Counted from the stretch's first letter, positions 1 to 8,244 are shown. The stretch: DNA of 14,771 nucleotides from Anaerolineae bacterium (GCA_028275425.1 JAPWUT010000018.1:1-14771), one strand, 5' to 3'. The notes: generated by a model not told the origin, from the sequence alone. Made by a program: numbers and translations.

Positions 1-180
1 TGGCAAGTCGCCTATGCAGCCCTTGCTGAGCCTCTTCTTGGGAGGTCCTTTAGGGACCTTTCTCCCCTAAGGCCAGTTCTGGTCTTTGGGGATTGGGAGA
101 GGCCAGCGAGAAGGTTAGCCCCTGACCTGGTCCAGGGGCGGGATTATCAACACTATAGGGGAGGACCAGGAAGGAGGTAA
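1..180 (+). CDS. C-terminal end of an unidentified protein (5' truncated by window edge)
   Basis: Frame 1 is open from the first base to a TAA at 178-180, giving 59 residues with no start in the window. The sequence reads like real protein: a hydrophobic stretch (VAYAALAEPLLG), then SPLRPVLVFGDWERPARRLA and a basic, glycine-rich tail ending GGPGRR. Its use of AGG, CTT and GCC codons resembles the genes downstream. The stop codon touches the ribosome binding site of the next gene (AAGGAGGT at 171-178), which fits an operon with the lipoprotein gene. I do not recognise the family. It could also be chance open sequence, but the tight junction favours a gene. Confidence 0.55.
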   Translation, partial: WQVAYAALAEPLLGRSFRDLSPLRPVLVFGDWERPARRLAPDLVQGRDYQHYRGGPGRR

Positions 181-185
181 AACGG

Positions 186-1295
186 ATGAGGAAGCTGGTA
201 AGTTTTCTCGCTTTAGCTTTCTTTTTGACTTCGTGCGCTTCTTTAGGGGCCAGGCCAACTCCAACCCCCACCAAAACCCCTAAACCTACCCTCACCCCAA
301 CCCCTAAGCCCGCAAACCCTTCAACCCCAACGGTTCAGCCAAGTCCAACCCCTACTTTCACCCCAACCCCTATCCTTAACCTTTGCCCCCTCACCGGCGA
401 GCCTGTGGATAGCCCGGAGAAAATCAACCGTAGGCCGCTGGCCGTAAAAATCTCCAATTCCCCAGAGGTGAGGCCTCAATCAGGCTTGTCCTACGCCGAT
501 ATCGTCTTTGAACACCTGGCCGAGGGAGGCATAACCCGCTTTACGGCTATCTTCCTCTGCAAAGATGTCAAACGCATAGGCTCGGTAAGAAGCGCCAGGC
601 TGATTGACCTGGAAATCCCCCTCTTCTACCATGCCATATTCGCTTACTCCGGCGCTTCAGGCGAAGTGACCAGGATGTTAGATAGCTCTGACTTCGCTAA
701 GTACACCCTATCGGAATGGCGGGGGGACCCAGGGTTCTACCGGGTTAAGGAACCGGGAAAGGCCCTTGAGCATACCCTCTTTACCGATACCGCTACCCTT
801 TGGGAAGTAGCAAACAAGAAGGGGATAAACCAAAAGGTTGAAATCAAGCACATGGTCTTTGCCCAGGACCCCCCACCCGATGGCCTCCCAGCCAATGAAA
901 TCTACATCCCCTACCACCGCCGCTACTCCGATGTCCTTTACCGGTATGACCCGCAAAAAGGCGCCTATTTGCGCTTCCTCGTCGGGGAGCCTCATCTGGA
1001 TGCCCTAACCGGAGAGCAAATCGCAGTGAAAAACGTGGTCATAGTCTACGTCAACCACGTGGAGACCCTGATAATTGAGGATAAGCTCGGGTCAAGGTCA
1101 ATCCAGATACAGCTGTGGGGCCAAGGTAAAGCCCAGGTCTGCCGGGATGGTAGGGTCTATGATGCGATATGGAGCAGGCCTTCCCGCCCCGACCCCCTCA
1201 CAATCTTGGACTACGGGGGGAATATTTTCCCTTTCAAGCCCGGTAACACTTGGTTTGAGCTTGTCCCACTTGAGATGGAGGTCAAAATCAAGTGA
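186..1295 (+). CDS. DUF3048 domain lipoprotein (YerB-like)
   Basis: A 369-residue secreted lipoprotein. The N-terminus has a basic start (MRK), a hydrophobic core and a lipobox LTSC with the lipidated cysteine at residue 17, so it should be anchored on the outer face of the cytoplasmic membrane. Residues ~22-62 are a low-complexity Thr/Pro linker, encoded by an imperfect CCAACCCC-rich DNA repeat. The rest matches the two-part DUF3048 (B. subtilis YerB) pattern: LCPLTGEPV, RRPLAVKISN, PQSGLSYADIVFEHLAEGG, then RIGSVRSARLIDLEIPLF, and later HTLFTD and a C-terminal half with NVVIVYVNH. The biochemical role of the family is not established. The start is ATG after AAGGAGGT with a 7-nt gap. The stop overlaps the GTG of cobO. 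Family assignment is firm; function is unknown. Confidence 0.88.
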   Translation: MRKLVSFLALAFFLTSCASLGARPTPTPTKTPKPTLTPTPKPANPSTPTVQPSPTPTFTPTPILNLCPLTGEPVDSPEKINRRPLAVKISNSPEVRPQSGLSYADIVFEHLAEGGITRFTAIFLCKDVKRIGSVRSARLIDLEIPLFYHAIFAYSGASGEVTRMLDSSDFAKYTLSEWRGDPGFYRVKEPGKALEHTLFTDTATLWEVANKKGINQKVEIKHMVFAQDPPPDGLPANEIYIPYHRRYSDVLYRYDPQKGAYLRFLVGEPHLDALTGEQIAVKNVVIVYVNHVETLIIEDKLGSRSIQIQLWGQGKAQVCRDGRVYDAIWSRPSRPDPLTILDYGGNIFPFKPGNTWFELVPLEMEVKIK

Positions 1296-1819
1296 GCCTC
1301 AAGAAGGGCCTGATACAAGTTTACACCGGGGATGGGAAGGGTAAAACTACCGCCGCTTTAGGACTGGCATTGAGAGCAGCCGGCCACGGCTTCAAAGTCT
1401 ACATAATCCAATTCATGAAAGGTTGGCCTCACTACGGGGAACTCAAGGCTGTGGAATTTTTGCCCGGTGTAACCCTGCGCCAGTTCGGAGGCCCGCACTT
1501 TGTGGACCGCAACAACCCCTCCGCGGAAGACATCCGGATGGCCCGAGAAGCCCTTCAGGAAGCCCGCCGGGCTATGCTTTCGGGCGAGTACGATATCGTT
1601 ATCCTGGACGAAATCAATGTGGCCTTGGATTTTGGCCTGATACCCCTGGAGGAAGTGATAGCATTGCTTGAGGAGAAGCCGGAGGGGGTGGAGCTGGTCC
1701 TAACCGGCCGGAACGCCCACCCCGAAATCATCCGGCGAGCTCACTTGGTGACTGAGATGAAGGAGGTTAAGCACCCTTACCGGGAAGGAATAAGCGCCCG
1801 CAAAGGGATAGAATTTTAG
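1292..1819 (+). CDS. cobO: Cob(I)yrinic acid a,c-diamide / corrinoid adenosyltransferase
   Basis: A 175-residue cytosolic enzyme of the CobA/CobO/BtuR family. It transfers the 5'-deoxyadenosyl group of ATP to the reduced cobalt of a corrinoid, completing adenosylcobalamin in synthesis or salvage. The P-loop GDGKGKTT is at residues 13-20. A Walker-B-like segment VILDEINVALDFGLI lies near residues 99-113. The C-terminal family signature LTGRNAHPEIIRRAHLVTEM leads into KHPYREGISARKGIEF. Length is usual for the family. The start is GTG at 1292, with GGAGGT at 1277-1282, and GTGA overlaps the stop of the lipoprotein gene, so translation is probably coupled. No other cobalamin gene is in the window, which leans toward salvage, but this cannot be decided here. 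Confidence 0.95.
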   Translation: MSLKKGLIQVYTGDGKGKTTAALGLALRAAGHGFKVYIIQFMKGWPHYGELKAVEFLPGVTLRQFGGPHFVDRNNPSAEDIRMAREALQEARRAMLSGEYDIVILDEINVALDFGLIPLEEVIALLEEKPEGVELVLTGRNAHPEIIRRAHLVTEMKEVKHPYREGISARKGIEF

Positions 1820-1823
1820 CCTT

Positions 1824-1892
1824 GCCTAAGGCGTCATTGCGGGGATCGGAGGTTGCTTCGTCCCCTTCGGGAGCTTGCAATGACGGTTAGGC
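1824..1892. repeat. Palindromic GTCATTGC-type intergenic repeat
   Basis: The left arm GCCTAAGGCGTCATTGC (1824-1840) is mirrored by GCAATGACGGTTAGGC (1877-1892), with one or two mismatches and a bulge. The inside can fold further: TCCC/GGGA around CTTC at 1861-1871. The core GTCATTGCG...GCTTCGTC...GCAATGAC resembles dispersed palindromic repeats found in many bacterial genomes (recalled, not searched). It lies 4 nt after cobO and has no T-run, so it is not an obvious intrinsic terminator. Confidence 0.7.
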
Positions 1893-1894
1893 CC

Positions 1895-1923
1895 TTGCCA
1901 ATTAAGCCAAGAAGCGCTATTAA
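1895..1923 (+). promoter_or_regulatory. Candidate sigma70-type promoter for the ligA operon
   Basis: TTGCCA (1895-1900, 5 of 6 to TTGACA), a 17-nt spacer, then TATTAA (1918-1923, 4 of 6 to TATAAT). It is the best match in the gap between cobO and ligA. A start near 1930 would place the leader hairpin at the very 5' end of the transcript. Read-through from cobO is the alternative. Confidence 0.45.
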
Positions 1924-1927
1924 AAAT

Positions 1928-2013
1928 CTTAGGATGCCCTAATGCCGCCTGCCGGGTTCGCGGGCATCCTTAGTGAGGCGGGGTAGAAATAGCCCGGCTT
2001 TGGAGCGGGAGGT
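1928..2013 (+). promoter_or_regulatory. Structured 5' leader of ligA (hairpin, possible pseudoknot, RBS hairpin)
   Basis: AGGATGCCC (1931-1939) pairs perfectly with GGGCATCCT (1962-1970), and two more pairs follow after a mismatch. Inside the loop, CCGCCT (1945-1950) is complementary to AGGCGG (1976-1981) just outside the stem, so an H-type pseudoknot is possible. A small hairpin with GCT (1997-1999) and AGC (2004-2006), extended by CCC and GGG, overlaps the ligA ribosome binding site GGGAGGT (2007-2013). I recognise no known riboswitch class. The hairpin is seen directly; regulation is inference. Confidence 0.4.
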
Positions 2014-2018
2014 GGGGT

Positions 2019-4073
2019 ATGGCGGAGATTGGAAGGGAGGAGGCGAAAAAGAGGATTGAGGAACTGCGCAAGTTAATCCACTACCACAACTACCTCTACT
2101 ACGTCCTTGATGCGCCGGAGATAAGCGATGCCGAATACGATGCCTTGGTAAGGGAACTCAGGAGGCTTGAGGAACTTTACCCCGAATTCATCACCCCCGA
2201 TTCTCCAACCCAGAGGGTGGGAGGCCAGCCGGCGGAAGGATTCGCCGAGGTCAGGCACCCTAAGCCCATGCTCAGCCTGCAGGATGCCTTCAATGACGAA
2301 GAGATGTGGGCATGGTTCAGGCGAATCTCCAAACTCCTCCCCGAAGGGGTTAAACCCGAAGACCTGGAGTTCACCGTAGAGCCTAAGATAGACGGCCTAA
2401 CTGTGGTCCTAACCTACGAGAACGGGGTCTACGTGAAAGGCGCTACCAGAGGCGATGGCTTCGTAGGGGAAGATGTAACAGCTAACCTGAAGACCATAAA
2501 AGCTGTCCCCTTGCGCATCCCAGTCGTTCCCGATGGCGAACCACCGAAGCGCATCGTCGTCCGCGGGGAGGCCTACATGCCGATAAGCGCCTTTGAAGAG
2601 TTCAACCGTCGCCAGGCAGAGCTTGGGCAGAGGACCTTCGCCAACCCACGCAACGCCGCTGCCGGCTCAATCCGTCAGCTTGACCCATCCATAACGGCGC
2701 AGAGGCCACTGAGCATCTTCACCTATGCCATAGTGGAGCTTGAGGGTGGTAAGCCCATAAGAACGCAATGGGAAGCCCTGGAATACCTCAAATCCCTCGG
2801 CTTCCCCGTCAACCCCGAAAACCGATTGGCCAAAAGCTTTGAAGAGGTTCTGGCCCTCTCCAAGGAACTGATGAAGAAGCGGGATGCTTTGGACTACGAA
2901 GTGGATGGGGTTGTAGTCAAGATAAACGATTTGGCCGTTCAAGAAGCCCTTGGAGTAGTTGGGAACGCCCCCAGGGGGGCCATAGCTTACAAGTTCCCGG
3001 GCCGTGAGGCCACAACTAAGCTCTTGGACATCATCATAAACGTAGGGCGCACCGGCTCCCTCAACCCGGTAGCCATCTTGGAGCCGGTCCATGTAGGTGG
3101 GGTAATCGTAAAGCAAGCTGCCCTCCACAACGAGGAAGACATCCACCGCAAGGACATCCGCATAGGCGATACGGTAATCGTCAGGCGGGCGGGGGAAGTA
3201 ATCCCGCAGGTAGTAGGGCCGGTGAAGGAACTCCGTACCGGCCAGGAACGCATATTCTACATGCCCAAGAATTGCCCAGTATGCGGGGAGCCGGTGGTCA
3301 AGCCTGAAAACGAGGTTGACTACTATTGCGTGAACGCCGCCTGCCCGGCCCAGCTTGTCCGCCGAATTGAATACTGGGCCTCAAAAGGGGCTATGGATAT
3401 TGAGGGGCTTGGGGAGAAAGTGGCGGAGCTTTTGGTGAAAGAGGGCTTGGTCAAAGACGTTGCCGACCTATACTACCTCAAGCCTCAGCAGCTTTTGAGG
3501 CTGGAAGGCTTTGCCGAAAAGAAAGTCTCCAACTTGCTCAAGGCCATAGAGGCCTCCAAACAAAGGCCATTCTGGCGGGTCCTTACAGGCTTGGGGATAA
3601 GGTATGTAGGGGAGATAGTGGCCCAGACTCTGGCCAAACACTACCTCTCAATTGATAGGCTCATGGCCGCAACCGAAGAGGAGCTAATGCAGATTGAGGG
3701 TATCGGACCGAGGATAGCTAAGAGCGTGGTGGACTTCTTCTCCAGGCCTCGCCACCGCGAAATCATAGAGAAGCTCCGCCGGGCCGGTGTGCGGTTAGCG
3801 GAGGAAGAAGTAGTAAAGGTTGAAGAAGGGCCCAAGCCTCTGGCTGGCCTTACATTCGTTATAACCGGCACCCTTTCTGTGCCTCGGGAGGAATTTGCCG
3901 CCCTGATTGAACGCTACGGCGGCAAAGTGGCCGATGCCGTAACCCGTAAGACCAATTACCTCATAGTGGGCGAAGCCCCTGGAGCTACCAAATACAACCG
4001 CGCTCGCGAGCTCGGCATCCCTATGATAACAGAAGCTGATGTCCGGAGGATGATTGAAGAGGGGGTGAAATGA
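2019..4073 (+). CDS. ligA: NAD+-dependent DNA ligase LigA
   Basis: A 684-residue cytosolic enzyme that seals nicks between Okazaki fragments and after repair, using NAD+ to adenylate itself and then the 5' phosphate. Domains follow the standard order. The N-terminal NMN-binding Ia region contains HYHNYLYYVLDAPEISDAEYD (~21-41). The adenylation domain has the KIDG motif, with the catalytic lysine at residue 123 (EPKIDGL). The OB fold follows. The zinc finger has CPVCG and YYCVNAACPAQ (four cysteines, C-x2-C and C-x4-C). Helix-hairpin-helix repeats include DIEGLG and QIEGIGPRIA, and a BRCT domain fills ~605-683. Length is normal and no key residue is missing. The start is ATG after GGGAGGT (2007-2013). 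The stop overlaps the next start as ATGA (4070-4073). Confidence 0.98.
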   Translation: MAEIGREEAKKRIEELRKLIHYHNYLYYVLDAPEISDAEYDALVRELRRLEELYPEFITPDSPTQRVGGQPAEGFAEVRHPKPMLSLQDAFNDEEMWAWFRRISKLLPEGVKPEDLEFTVEPKIDGLTVVLTYENGVYVKGATRGDGFVGEDVTANLKTIKAVPLRIPVVPDGEPPKRIVVRGEAYMPISAFEEFNRRQAELGQRTFANPRNAAAGSIRQLDPSITAQRPLSIFTYAIVELEGGKPIRTQWEALEYLKSLGFPVNPENRLAKSFEEVLALSKELMKKRDALDYEVDGVVVKINDLAVQEALGVVGNAPRGAIAYKFPGREATTKLLDIIINVGRTGSLNPVAILEPVHVGGVIVKQAALHNEEDIHRKDIRIGDTVIVRRAGEVIPQVVGPVKELRTGQERIFYMPKNCPVCGEPVVKPENEVDYYCVNAACPAQLVRRIEYWASKGAMDIEGLGEKVAELLVKEGLVKDVADLYYLKPQQLLRLEGFAEKKVSNLLKAIEASKQRPFWRVLTGLGIRYVGEIVAQTLAKHYLSIDRLMAATEEELMQIEGIGPRIAKSVVDFFSRPRHREIIEKLRRAGVRLAEEEVVKVEEGPKPLAGLTFVITGTLSVPREEFAALIERYGGKVADAVTRKTNYLIVGEAPGATKYNRARELGIPMITEADVRRMIEEGVK

Positions 4074-5476
4074 GCGAACACTTTGATGTGGCGATAATAG
4101 GCGCAGGGCCTACCGGAATCTTCACTGCCCTTAAACTCAGCCAGGAAAACCCATCGCTGCGCATCATAATCCTGGACAAAGGCCATGAACTGGAAAAGAG
4201 GCGCTGCCCCGCCCAGTTGGGGAGTCAAGGTGCGGCAACGGGGAAATGCATCCAGTGCAATCCTTGCCATGTGCTCTCGGGCTGGGGCGGGGCAGGCGCC
4301 TTCAGCGACGGCAAACTAACCCTCTCCCCCGAGGTCGGAGGAAACCTCGGGGAATACTTGGATAGGGAAAGGCTGCAGGCCATAATCGGGGAAGTGGACA
4401 AGGTTTACAGCGATTTCGGAGCCAAAAGCCCTGTGTTCGGCACGGACATTGATGAGGTGGAGCGCCTCCAGAAAAAGGCCGCCAAGGCTGGCCTCAGGCT
4501 TTTGGCCATGCCCGTCCGCCACATCGGCACCGAAAATTGCCGTAAGGTCCTGCATAACCTGCATAAAGAGCTCCTATCCCGAGGGGTTGAGATAAGGATG
4601 AGGACCCCCGTGGCCCGCATCCTGGCGGAGGACTCCGTTGTAAAGGGGGTGGAGACCGAGAAAGGGGAAAGGATTGAGGCCACTTTCGTGGTTATGGCTC
4701 CGGGGAGGGAAGGGGCCTCTTGGCTGACAAGCGTGGCCAAAGAGCTCAACCTATCCCTTGACCGCAACCCCGTTGATATCGGGGTCAGGGTGGAAGTGCC
4801 AGCCGTGGTCATGGAGCCCCTCACCAACGTCCTCTACGAAAGCAAACTCTTCTACACCTCCAGAGCCTTTGACGATAAGGTCCGAACCTTCTGCATGAAC
4901 CCCTACGGGGAAGTGGTCCTGGAGTATGTGGGAGATGTCATAACGGTAAATGGCCACAGCTACGCTAACCGCAAGACCCTTAACACCAACTTCGCCATCC
5001 TGGTGAGCAAGCGCTTCACCGAGCCGTTCAAAGACCCAATAGCTTACGGAAAATCCATAGCCCGATTGGCCAACCTCCTCGGGGGAGGGGTGATAGTCCA
5101 GCGGCTTGGTGACCTTGAGCAGGGCCGGCGTTCAACACCGGAAAGGCTCTGCCGAAGCATAGTCACCCCAACCTTGAAGGACGCTACCCCAGGCGATTTG
5201 GGCCTTGTCCTACCCTACCGCTACCTTGTGGACATCCTGGAGATGCTCAGAGCTATGGATGAACTCGTCCCAGGCGTCTACTCCCCACACACCCTACTTT
5301 ACGGGGTGGAGGTCAAATTCTACTCCTCGCGCCTCAAGCTCACCCCCTCGCTTGAGACCGAAGTAAAGAACCTTTTTGCTGCCGGGGATGGGGCTGGAGT
5401 AACGAGGGGCTTGGTGCAAGCTTCGGCTTCGGGCCTGATAGTGGCCGAGGAGATACTGCGCAGGGTCGGCTCATGA
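4070..5476 (+). CDS. FAD-dependent dehydrogenase (COG2509-type), substrate unknown
   Basis: A 468-residue soluble flavoprotein. The N-terminal Rossmann motif GAGPTG (residues 11-16) binds the ADP part of FAD, and the C-terminal flavin motif is NLFAAGDGAGVTRGLVQASASG. Four cysteines cluster at 46, 60, 63 and 66 (CIQCNPC preceding a Gly-rich GWGGAGAFSDGKL), and the later segment DLGLVLPYRY...SPHTLLYGVEVKFYSS is typical of this uncharacterised dehydrogenase family. The CxxCxxC arrangement could bind metal or an Fe-S centre, but this is not shown. The gene is overlapped at both ends: ATGA with ligA (4070-4073) and ATGA with mutS (5473-5476), so it is translated in step with two DNA repair genes. 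Its physiological reaction is not known. It carries no DNA-binding domain I can see. Confidence 0.85.
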   Translation: MSEHFDVAIIGAGPTGIFTALKLSQENPSLRIIILDKGHELEKRRCPAQLGSQGAATGKCIQCNPCHVLSGWGGAGAFSDGKLTLSPEVGGNLGEYLDRERLQAIIGEVDKVYSDFGAKSPVFGTDIDEVERLQKKAAKAGLRLLAMPVRHIGTENCRKVLHNLHKELLSRGVEIRMRTPVARILAEDSVVKGVETEKGERIEATFVVMAPGREGASWLTSVAKELNLSLDRNPVDIGVRVEVPAVVMEPLTNVLYESKLFYTSRAFDDKVRTFCMNPYGEVVLEYVGDVITVNGHSYANRKTLNTNFAILVSKRFTEPFKDPIAYGKSIARLANLLGGGVIVQRLGDLEQGRRSTPERLCRSIVTPTLKDATPGDLGLVLPYRYLVDILEMLRAMDELVPGVYSPHTLLYGVEVKFYSSRLKLTPSLETEVKNLFAAGDGAGVTRGLVQASASGLIVAEEILRRVGS

Positions 5477-8085
5477 AAGAAGACTTTACCCCAATGCTCA
5501 GGCAATACCGCCAGCTCAAAGCCCTCTACCCCGATGCCATCCTCCTCTTCCGCTTGGGCGACTTCTACGAGATGTTTGACGAAGATGCCAAAATCGCTTC
5601 CCGAGAGCTGGAGCTTGTCCTAACCTCCCGTCGCTTCTCCAAAACGGTCAAACTCCCCATGTGCGGTGTCCCCTACCACCAGCTCACAACCTACATCGGC
5701 AAGCTCATTGAGAAAGGCTACAAAATCGCCATAGCCGAGCAGATGGAGGAGCCAGGCAAGGGGAAACGCCTGGTAAAGAGGGAAATCGTCCGGGTCATAA
5801 CCCCAGGGACCGTAATAGAAGAAGGGCTTCTACCCGATAAGGAGGAAAACTTCCTGGCCGCAATCGTCCGGGAGGATGGAAGCTACGGCTTGGCTGTGAT
5901 GGAACTATCCACCGGGGACTTCTCGGCTACACAGGTGGAGGGGGCCAATGCGCTTGATTCACTCCTTGAGGAACTGGAGCGCCTCCGCCCAAGCGAATAC
6001 GTCCTTCCAACCTCCCTCGCCTCCGATGAATCCTTAACCTTGCGCCTTACGGGAATCCGGAAAGCTCGCCTTTCCCCTCAAGAGGACCAAACTTTCTCCT
6101 CCCTTTCGGCGAAAGAAGCCCTCCTTTCCCACCTCCCATCAATCCCCAAAGAGTTGGAAACTTTGCCCTTGGCCCTGAGAGCGGCTGGCGCTCTGCTCTG
6201 CTACCTCAAGGAAAACCAGCTTTCGGACCTGGGGCACATCAGAGCCATAAGGGTCTATAACCTTTCGGCCTACATGAACCTTGACGCCGTCACTTGCCGC
6301 AACTTGGAACTTCTGAAGACCCTGCGGGAAGGCGAAACCCGCGGTTCCCTCTTCTGGGTTCTGGACCATACCTGCACAGCCATGGGGGCAAGGCTCCTCA
6401 AGCGATGGATAACCAGGCCACTACTTGACCCTGAAGCCATAAAGGCAAGGCTTGAAGCTGTGGAAAACTTGGTCCAGGACCATTTCCTCCGCTCCGACTT
6501 GCGCAACCTTCTGGATGGCCTATACGACGTAGAAAGGCTTGTGGGTCGGATTGGGTTTGGGAGCGCCAATGCCAGGGACTTGGTGGGCCTTAGGCGCTCC
6601 TTGGAGAGGATACCTCCGATAAAGGAAGTGCTGGGCAGGGCACAAGCCCAGCTCCTTAGGGAATTGAACCAAGCCCTTGACCCACTTCAGGATGTAGCCA
6701 ATTTAATCCGCAGCGCCTTGGTGGATAACCCCCCGATTCTGGTCAGGGAAGGGGGGCTAATCCGCCCTGGATACAGCAAAGAACTTGATTCCTTGCGCCG
6801 GGAAGTGGCCTCGGGCAAGGCCTGGCTGGCAGAGTATGAGGCCAAGGAAAGGGAAAGGACCGGAATCAAAAACCTGCGGATACGCTACAACGAGGTTTTT
6901 GGCTTCTTCATTGAAGTTACGAGAAGCTACCTCCACCTTGTCCCCCCTAATTACGAGCGCAAGGCCACAATCTCCGGAGCTGAGCGCTTCATCACCCCCG
7001 AACTTAAAGCCAAAGAAAGCGAAATCTTGGCCGCTCAGGACAAAGCCAAAGAGCTTGAATACGAACTATTTGTCCGGCTGAGGAGGGAAGTAGCCTCAAG
7101 GATGGAGCGCCTCCAGCAAGCAGGCCGGATATTGGCCCAGCTGGATGTCCTCTGCTCCCTGGCTGAAGCTGCTGCCCGTTACGGATACACCAAACCAATC
7201 GTGGATGAAAGCACCACCATAAGCATAAAAGAAGGCCGCCATCCCGTAGTGGAAAGGATGATGCCTGAGGGGGAGCCGTTTGTCCCGAACGATGCCTTCT
7301 TGGAGGGGGATGGGGACAGGCTCCTTGTGATAACCGGCCCCAACATGAGCGGGAAAAGCGTCTACGTGCGCCAAGTAGCCCTAATCGCCCTCATGGCCCA
7401 GATGGGAAGCTTTGTCCCGGCCAAAGAAGCTCGCATCGGCCTTGTGGACAAAATCTTCACCCGCATTGGTGCTACCGATGAAATTGCCAGGGGGCGCTCC
7501 ACGTTCTTGGTGGAGATGGAGGAAACAGCTCACATCCTCCGCAATGCCACCCCCAGAAGCCTCATAATCTTGGATGAAGTAGGCCGTGGCACCAGCACTT
7601 ACGATGGGATGAGCATAGCCTGGGCCGTAGCCGAATACATCCACAACCGGATAGGTGCTCGCACCCTCTTTGCCACCCACTACCACGAGCTCACCGAACT
7701 TGAGGAGCACCTGGAAGGAGCCAAGAACTACAGCCTGGCCGTAGCTGAAGAGGGCGGGAAAATCATCTTCCTGAGGCGAGTAATCAGGGGAGGGGCCGAA
7801 AAAAGCTACGGCGTCCAAGTGGCGAAATTAGCTGGCCTGCCGGAGGAAGTAACGGAAAGGGCCAAGGAAATTCTGGAAAAAGCCGAGAAAGGCTATGCTC
7901 CTCAGCCCCTGACCCTGCGAGAAGTAACCCCGAAACCCGAAAGCCTCCTTCTACCCGCTAAGGACCAGGCTATATGGGAAGTAGTGCGGGAAATATTCCG
8001 GGTAGACATAGCCAACATAACCCCGGTTCAAGCCCTCATCCTCCTCAACGAACTCCAGCGCAAACTCAAAGGAGACTACAGATAA
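5473..8085 (+). CDS. mutS: DNA mismatch repair protein MutS
   Basis: An 870-residue MutS1-type mismatch sensor. Domain I carries the mismatch-reading motif GDFYEMF, with Phe31 and Glu33 in the places of the E. coli Phe-x-Glu pair. The connector, lever and clamp domains follow. The ATPase domain has Walker A GPNMSGKS (622-629, Lys628), Walker B and signature region LIILDEVGRGTSTYDG (697-712) and ATHYHEL. The C-terminal end NITPVQALILLNELQRKLK is the usual short dimer/tetramer helix pair. Full length with all key residues, so it should be a true mismatch repair MutS rather than MutS2 (no Smr domain). No mutL is in the window. The start ATG is within ATGA shared with the flavoprotein stop, and its own ribosome binding site is weak, so expression probably depends on coupling. 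Confidence 0.98.
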   Translation: MKEDFTPMLRQYRQLKALYPDAILLFRLGDFYEMFDEDAKIASRELELVLTSRRFSKTVKLPMCGVPYHQLTTYIGKLIEKGYKIAIAEQMEEPGKGKRLVKREIVRVITPGTVIEEGLLPDKEENFLAAIVREDGSYGLAVMELSTGDFSATQVEGANALDSLLEELERLRPSEYVLPTSLASDESLTLRLTGIRKARLSPQEDQTFSSLSAKEALLSHLPSIPKELETLPLALRAAGALLCYLKENQLSDLGHIRAIRVYNLSAYMNLDAVTCRNLELLKTLREGETRGSLFWVLDHTCTAMGARLLKRWITRPLLDPEAIKARLEAVENLVQDHFLRSDLRNLLDGLYDVERLVGRIGFGSANARDLVGLRRSLERIPPIKEVLGRAQAQLLRELNQALDPLQDVANLIRSALVDNPPILVREGGLIRPGYSKELDSLRREVASGKAWLAEYEAKERERTGIKNLRIRYNEVFGFFIEVTRSYLHLVPPNYERKATISGAERFITPELKAKESEILAAQDKAKELEYELFVRLRREVASRMERLQQAGRILAQLDVLCSLAEAAARYGYTKPIVDESTTISIKEGRHPVVERMMPEGEPFVPNDAFLEGDGDRLLVITGPNMSGKSVYVRQVALIALMAQMGSFVPAKEARIGLVDKIFTRIGATDEIARGRSTFLVEMEETAHILRNATPRSLIILDEVGRGTSTYDGMSIAWAVAEYIHNRIGARTLFATHYHELTELEEHLEGAKNYSLAVAEEGGKIIFLRRVIRGGAEKSYGVQVAKLAGLPEEVTERAKEILEKAEKGYAPQPLTLREVTPKPESLLLPAKDQAIWEVVREIFRVDIANITPVQALILLNELQRKLKGDYR

Positions 8086-8128
8086 CCACCACCGTCAGCC
8101 CAAACGTTCGCCTCGAACTCTAAGCCCA

Positions 8129-8159
8129 CCTGGCGGGTTTGTGGGGGGTGTTCCCCCAC
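8129..8159 (+). repeat. Partial copy of the composite repeat; possible weak mutS terminator
   Basis: The segment starting CCTGGCGGGTTTGTGG resembles the hairpin part of the array units downstream. GTGGGGG (8141-8147) pairs with CCCCCAC (8153-8159) and is followed by only TTT, so termination would be weak. It is the first structure after the mutS stop. Confidence 0.5.
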
Positions 8160-8165
8160 TTTCAC

Positions 8166-8200
8166 GCCGACTGAAGTCAGCCTCTTTGAAAAATGTCGGC
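8166..8200. repeat. Small inverted repeat GCCGAC...GTCGGC
   Basis: GCCGAC (8166-8171) and GTCGGC (8195-8200) are exact inverted arms around a 23-nt loop that contains CTGA-AG-TCAG (8171-8180). It is probably another short dispersed palindrome. Nothing indicates a specific function. Confidence 0.4.
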
Positions 8201-8213
8201 CTTCGCCAAGTAC

Positions 8214-8234
8214 GGGCGTAGCGACGCTACGCCC
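8214..8234. repeat. Perfect 21-bp palindrome
   Basis: GGGCGTAGCG (8214-8223), a single A, then CGCTACGCCC (8225-8234): ten perfect inverted pairs around one base. Half of it recurs upstream of the hydrogenase operon at 10038-10051. I recall similar palindromes as common intergenic repeats in Chloroflexota; this was not searched. Confidence 0.65.
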
Positions 8235-8244
8235 CTACATTAAA

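Noticed and set aside
45..62. AGGTCC/GGACCT hairpin at the left edge as a terminator
   Set aside because: It lies within the open frame, and the sequence after it (TTTCTCCCC) lacks a T-run.
1901..1975. tRNA-like GGGTTCG segment near 1954-1960
   Set aside because: No acceptor stem, no anticodon arm and no proper T-arm can be paired around it; the bases are explained by the leader hairpin.
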